Source: Sistotremastrum niveocremeum HHB9708 | Taxonomy: Eukaryota; Basidiomycota; Agaricomycetes; Sistotremastrales; Sistotremastraceae | Assembly: GCA_001630475.1 (NCBI GenBank) | Contig: KV419473.1 | Span: forward strand, 29,886-53,553 | DNA length: 23,668 bases | Reading direction: 5' to 3' | Shown: positions 20,485 to 23,668 of the stretch, piece by piece | Numbering within the stretch: the stretch's first letter is position 1 | Layout of the letters: each line of letters starts with the position of its first letter | Notes under the pieces: generated by a model | Seen by the model: only the letters and a program-made list of their open reading frames with translations | Database searches by the model: none | What the model was told of the DNA's origin: nothing | Position numbers and translations under genes: made by a program

Positions 20485-20754
20485 GCCTCCAAGCGTTGGC
20501 GGTGGGCTTCGTATATTGACGGACAGCTCCGGAGAGGAAAACCAGCTCGATATTCCAAGGGAAAGCGTTCTACGAATTCATCTTCTGGGTCCTGAGGCCC
20601 ATCTGGTTCATCCTCGACTGTAGCAGGGTGATATCTCGGGTTCTGATTGGGGTAATCGTCGGCTGACGGTAGACAGGGAGGATCGTCCATGGGCACGTCG
20701 TGGTCGCGGACGGCATGATGTGGTGGTTCATGAGCAGTAGTAGTGCTTCGGGGA

Positions 20755-21347
20755 TAGTGTTTGGATGGGTCGGGTTGGGCTGGGTTGGGCCAGAATAGGG
20801 TCGCATCAGAGCTCTGACCCGGACCCGAGTGGCTGGGTCTGGGTTGGGTCTGGGTTGGTTCAGGGTCACGACCTTGGGTCAGAGATAGAAAATATTTTAA
20901 ATATTATGAGGCACAGAAAATGACTTCCAAACACCATAACATGATGTCTTTTGTTGTGTAATGACTTCCGTTGCAGCATAACGCATATACACTGCACCAG
21001 ATCTCTCAATTTCAAGATTATAGCACCAACAAATCACAAGAATAACAGTGAAAGTGTGACAAATGCTCGTATATATACTAAGGAAGCTTGATATTGCCTT
21101 ACCCATCCTCAAATTACACTTTGGGAGGACCAATGGACCCTCAAAATTACACATTATATTCGAAAAATCATTATTTATAATAATTAATATATTATGTATT
21201 GGCTTGGGTCACCTTGGGTTGGGTCTGGGTTTGCTCAAACCTTCGACCCTGACCCACAACCCAGGGTTGGAACGGCCATGGGTTTTGGTGGTTCGGGGTC
21301 GGGTCGGGTCGGGTCAGGGCCAAATGACCCGACCCTACCAAACACTA
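20755..21347. mobile_element. hAT-like MITE, GGGTC family (593 bp)
   Basis: Ends TAGTGTTTGGATGGGTCGG and, inverted, TAGTGTTTGGTAGGGTCGG. Target duplication TTCGGGGA at 20747-20754 and 21348-21355. Subterminal zones are GGGTC/GGGTT pentamer arrays, mixed in orientation; the core is AT-rich and non-coding. It interrupts transposase exon 1 between the zinc-finger segment (...GRSHAPR) and the linker (STTTAHEPPHH); the empty site is in frame. Confidence 0.88.
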
Positions 21348-21584
21348 TTCGGGGAGCATGGCTTCTACCTGCCCTTGACTGTTGCCTTTGAGCTCGAAGA
21401 AATCGCTCTTGATCGCGGTAGCACTGCGAGCCCTTCCGAATGTGCTTATTGATGGCTTCGTAATTCTTGAACGGCCTCTCACAGTACTTGCATTTAGGCA
21501 TAAAACAGCGACCTTCTCTTCAAAATGCAACAGAACATTAGATGGGGTGAGTTGAAGTCAGCCAGTAGTCAGCCTCGCTCGACG

Positions 21585-22218
21585 ATGCAGATAGCGCGTT
21601 GTCGGGGCTTTCGGAATTCAAGCCATCGTACGACCACGACTACGACCACGAAGAGGTGCCCTTCATCAAGTCTGGTTTCGAATCGTGTCATTGACTAACG
21701 TATAGATCTAAATCTGTTATACGTTCCTTCGATACTGATCACGCCTTGATCTCCAATATCAAAGTGAGCAGCCTCCGATGATATTCCACAGTCGTTGACT
21801 TGCCTTCAGCTTCGGGTCCACGTCTAGTACCCGCGTCACTTTGATATCATAAGTGCAAAAGAACTCTACTTGTAAGACAATCCGAAAAATTTGCCTTAGT
21901 TTTGTTCTAACCTCTGGACAGACGAATCAGGAAACAATTTTTTTGCATTGTGTCGATGAAGTCACACGAAGTATTGAAAGTTGTCGTTGGTATGTTTCTG
22001 CCTTCTCTACTTTGTACACACAACTAACATGCTTGAACGTAGATGAATCTCAAGGTCCAGGCCCGGAAGTATCGAACGGAGCGCAACTGACTTACGAGAA
22101 GAAGGAAATCGAGCTTCAGGAGGACGGGTGTATTGGGGACCTCTGGTGGACAACGCAATTCGAGCTGACAGGGGTGCTGCGATTGAGTGAAAAATGCAAG
22201 CTGTCGCTGGTTACATGA
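21585..22218 (+). CDS. five-exon gene of unknown function (138 aa model)
   Basis: Exons 21585-21655, 21706-21763, 21828-21871, 21922-21989 and 22043-22218. Introns are 50, 64, 50 and 53 nt; introns 1, 3 and 4 have CTAAC branch sites (ACTAACG, TCTAACC, ACTAACA), and all end in AG. Phases agree throughout and give one open frame of 138 codons to TGA 22216-22218. The product starts with a Thr-rich stretch, then reads HALISNIKYPRHFDIISAKE and ELYLRIRKQFF, and ends in an acidic region and DLWWTTQFELTG. No signal peptide, membrane span or known domain. Donor 1 (GTGCCC) is atypical, so the first exon and start are the weakest part; the 5' end may have been lost or lie within the neighbouring transposon. 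The start is 83 bp from the divergent transposase ATG. Confidence 0.55.
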
Positions 22219-22297
22219 ACGTACGTCGTCTCGACTTCTATTCAGAGAACATCTACTAACGTATTCGTCTACCAATCTTCCTCGCACACTCGTAACC

Positions 22298-22534
22298 ATG
22301 TCCTTCACCACTATCGATGGTCTCGTCCCGTTGCCAGACTCCCTGCTTCTTGTTCGTCGTGTGCGCCATCGGCGTGGTTCAAGCAGAGACCGAGGCGTGG
22401 TTCAAGCGGAGACCGGGGCGTGGTTCAAGCAGAGATCGCGGCGTGGTTCAAGCAGAGATCGCGGCATGGTTCAAGCAGAGACCTTCGCTGGGGTGATGCA
22501 ACCCAGATGCCATTATCTCTTAGGATTAGGTTGA
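22298..22534 (+). CDS. hypothetical 78-aa ORF containing 23-bp repeats
   Basis: ATG at 22298 to a TGA at 22532-22534. The N-terminal part reads MSFTTIDGLVPLPDSLLLV; most of the rest is the 23-bp tandem array read in rotating frames, giving SSRDRG- and QAET-type repeats. An AATAAA occurs just after the stop, near 22540. It could be a terminal exon of a plus-strand transcript or a chance frame. No function can be given. Confidence 0.25.
   Translation: MSFTTIDGLVPLPDSLLLVRRVRHRRGSSRDRGVVQAETGAWFKQRSRRGSSRDRGMVQAETFAGVMQPRCHYLLGLG
22371..22483. repeat. 23-bp tandem repeat, about five units
   Basis: Units beginning GGCGTGGTTCAAGC, then GGAGACC or AGAGATC variants, at 22371, 22394, 22417, 22440 and 22463. 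Units 3 and 4 are identical. The last is truncated and has GGCATGG. Confidence 0.85.
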
Positions 22535-22874
22535 TACATAATAAATTCACACAATTATCTCTTAGCATCCACCAAATATGAATGCGGACACGCATCCCGC
22601 GAAAACATGTACAACCGCACATAAATAATGATAATGATGGTCAAGAAGTCTCATTGGGGGTATTGGAGTCACGATAATATTGGATGGGAGCTTCAAGAAA
22701 ATAGCAAGAAAAGAGCACGACATTATTATTAGATAAAAGGTTTAGAAAAGCTAAGGTAAAGGAAAGATGAATTTGAGCAAGTCAATGAATGGAGCATAGT
22801 GAGGTAACTGATAGACTACTGATAGCGCAAGCCTGCGGGATTCTCAAGACTTCTCGAGCGAGTAGAATGCATAG
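22535..22874. other. convergent 3' intergenic region
   Basis: AT-rich region between the plus-strand ORF and the convergent minus-strand exon. It contains the poly(A)-like AATAAA near 22540 and ATAAATAATGATAATG near 22622. No open frame of note. Confidence 0.4.
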
Positions 22875-23348
22875 TTATTTTTGACAGCGACTTGGTGCAT
22901 CTGTTCCCCAGTTAATCCGGCTAGATGCGGCGGCGGCGGCGGCAACAGGAACGGGAGGTGGTGGTGGTGGAGTCGCTACAGGCTCTGCGCCGAGTGCGTT
23001 CGCATTCCTCTCGGCCTCCATCAATCTCATCGCCTGTCCTCCGTCCTCGTCGATCTCAGGCTGAAGCACCCCATCAAGAAGAGGCATATTAGCCAACCTT
23101 TCCGCCAGGTCTTCATCGTCGACTTCTGTTGGTGTGAGAGGGCCTAGCGGAATGCATGGAACATCAGGGATGTAGTTAATATATCCCCAGAGTCGCAACG
23201 GGCGAATGTGCTGAGGAGGAGGAATGTGTGGGGGATTTAAGGGAGCTGGTGGAGGAGGTGGCGCATCTCCAAGCTTGATGCCGGCCTCTGGAGTGTGAGG
23301 TAGTGGCTCTGTCGTGGGAGTCGGCGGTGCTATGTATGGAGGCCCAAT
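22875..23348 (-). CDS. Pro/Ala-rich protein, 3' exon (partial)
   Basis: The minus-strand frame is open for 157 codons plus TAA, from a candidate acceptor (AACCAG, intron end 23349) to 22875. In order: a Pro-rich part (IAPPTPTTEPLPHTPEAG, then PPPPPAPLNPPH), the segment LRLWGYINYIPDVPCIPLGP, an acidic stretch (TEVDDEDLAERLANMPLLDG, PEIDEDGGQ), then runs of Pro and Ala, ending in RINWGTDAPSRCQK. An upstream in-frame TAA just before 23349 supports an intron boundary; the preceding exon is to the right, possibly beyond the window. The frame 23553-23176 overlaps in another phase and reads through repeats, so it is rejected. Function unknown; low-complexity linkers suggest a regulatory or scaffold protein, but that is only an inference. 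Confidence 0.5.
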   Translation of the reverse strand: MGPPYIAPPTPTTEPLPHTPEAGIKLGDAPPPPPAPLNPPHIPPPQHIRPLRLWGYINYIPDVPCIPLGPLTPTEVDDEDLAERLANMPLLDGVLQPEIDEDGGQAMRLMEAERNANALGAEPVATPPPPPPVPVAAAAAASSRINWGTDAPSRCQK

Positions 23349-23394
23349 CTGGTTTTAATACACGCATGTCCAAGTGGTCCGCAACATGGTGAAA

Positions 23395-23668
23395 ATTACC
23401 ATATAAGGTCATTTTGGGCACCATGCGCACGCCACTCCCAGAGGTTGTGGACCACCCTTTTCCATGGCCAAAAATCTCTCTAAGTTTTGAGATTTTGGGC
23501 CCATGTTGGCGCTCATCCATGGAATTTTGAGGTTTGGCGTGTGTGCACCACAAAATTTTGGGAGTGGCGTGCGCACACCATGAATTTTTTCAAAATTTTG
23601 CATGTGTGGCGCTGGATACCCAGAATTTTCCAACTTTGGCGTGCATTCACCATGAAATTTTGAAATTT
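23395..23668. repeat. imperfect ~30-bp interspersed repeats
   Basis: Recurring units on the minus strand of the form TGGTG, 4-6 nt, CACGCCA, about 8 nt, AAAATTTTG/AAAATTC, at about 23650, 23585 and 23555. An inverted form (GGCGTGCGCATGGTG) lies near 23430. They run off the window and resemble the subterminal zone of another DNA transposon. No end or target duplication is visible. Confidence 0.55.

Larger units (their letters stand above)
16956..21501 (-). pseudogene. Plavaka-like transposase (CACTA-related), interrupted and decayed
   Basis: Cut-and-paste transposase of the Plavaka family. The N-terminus (21501) has a CKYCERPFKNYEAINKH zinc finger; an acidic Pro-rich linker and FPLRSCPSIYEAHRQRLEA follow, then a WSPF...WGLAKWLVTSG segment. 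Intron 1 is 19582-19536 and intron 2 is 19220-19159, both in phase. The catalytic-domain exon (19158 down) shows IIFATDKTNLS, a Cys/His cluster ending CPEC, PPDLLHQLHKG and TETSERLHIDFAK, the likely D-D-E set. The C-terminus (17740-16956) includes GYRVARVRF and VHVVPDF...DTFFLND. Defects: two MITEs in exon 1 (19709-20484, 20755-21347), an in-frame TGA at 18021-18019, and a frame change near 17755-17790. Each MITE's empty site restores the frame. Element ends were not identified. Long antisense frames here are shadows. Confidence 0.85.

Noticed and set aside
20755-21347. GGGTT/GGGTC arrays as an interstitial telomere repeat
   Set aside because: The units are not TTAGGG, are mixed in orientation, and lie inside an element with clear ends and an 8-bp target duplication.
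22371-22483. CRISPR-like array
   Set aside because: The 23-bp units are directly adjacent with no spacers, and the genome is eukaryotic.
23176-23553. 125-codon minus-strand ORF overlapping the Pro/Ala-rich exon
   Set aside because: Its left half is an alternate frame of the better exon and its right half is repeat sequence.

Overview
The window reads as nuclear DNA of a filamentous basidiomycete, most likely an Agaricomycete. The reasons are: short GT-AG introns of about 45-110 nt with CTAAC-like branch sites, very small exons, TATA-box promoters with CATCT-rich leaders, and a Plavaka-type (CACTA-related) transposase, a family described from Agaricomycetes. There is no tRNA, rRNA, CRISPR array or prokaryotic operon structure. 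No gene of known metabolic function could be recognised.

Left part (1-14.6 kb): a diverged, same-strand (minus) tandem array of an unidentified spliced gene family. Four promoters (near 1.5, 3.8, 11.5 and 14.1 kb) share an upstream box (consensus near CCTCCCGAATGCCAAG) 80-106 bp before a TATAAAAGG or TATAAATGG box, followed by a CATCT-rich leader. About 0.9-1.0 kb downstream of three of them lies one alignable exon; a fourth copy of that exon sits at 7.7-7.8 kb in a unit with no recognisable promoter. A GTGACGT-type CRE-like palindrome, or a decayed form of it, follows each exon by about 125-160 bp. After subtracting transposon insertions the unit spacing is roughly 1.9-2.6 kb. A 2,833-bp terminal-inverted-repeat transposon (4495-7327, 8-bp target duplication) and a hAT-like MITE (9336-10120) have inserted into this array.

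Middle (14.8-16.4 kb): a GATATC/GTAGC-rich region with inverted subterminal similarity, probably another non-autonomous element, enclosing about 0.8 kb of unassigned sequence.

Right part (16.4-21.5 kb): a decayed Plavaka-like transposase on the minus strand, from an N-terminal zinc finger at 21501 to its stop near 16956. Two hAT-like MITEs (19709-20484 and 20755-21347) interrupt its first exon. Removing each one together with one 8-bp target duplication rejoins the reading frame exactly. A third MITE (16394-16902) lies just past its 3' end. The transposase also carries an in-frame TGA and a probable frameshift, so it is a pseudogene. The four hAT-like insertions belong to three sequence families with one design: TAGTG/TAGGG ends, 8-bp target duplications, and subterminal arrays of very short repeats.

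Far right (21.58-23.67 kb): a compact five-exon gene of unknown function on the plus strand (138 aa model) starts 83 bp from the transposase start codon. It is followed by a small ORF containing 23-bp tandem repeats, then a convergent minus-strand Pro/Ala-rich 3' exon, then a block of roughly 30-bp imperfect repeats running off the window.
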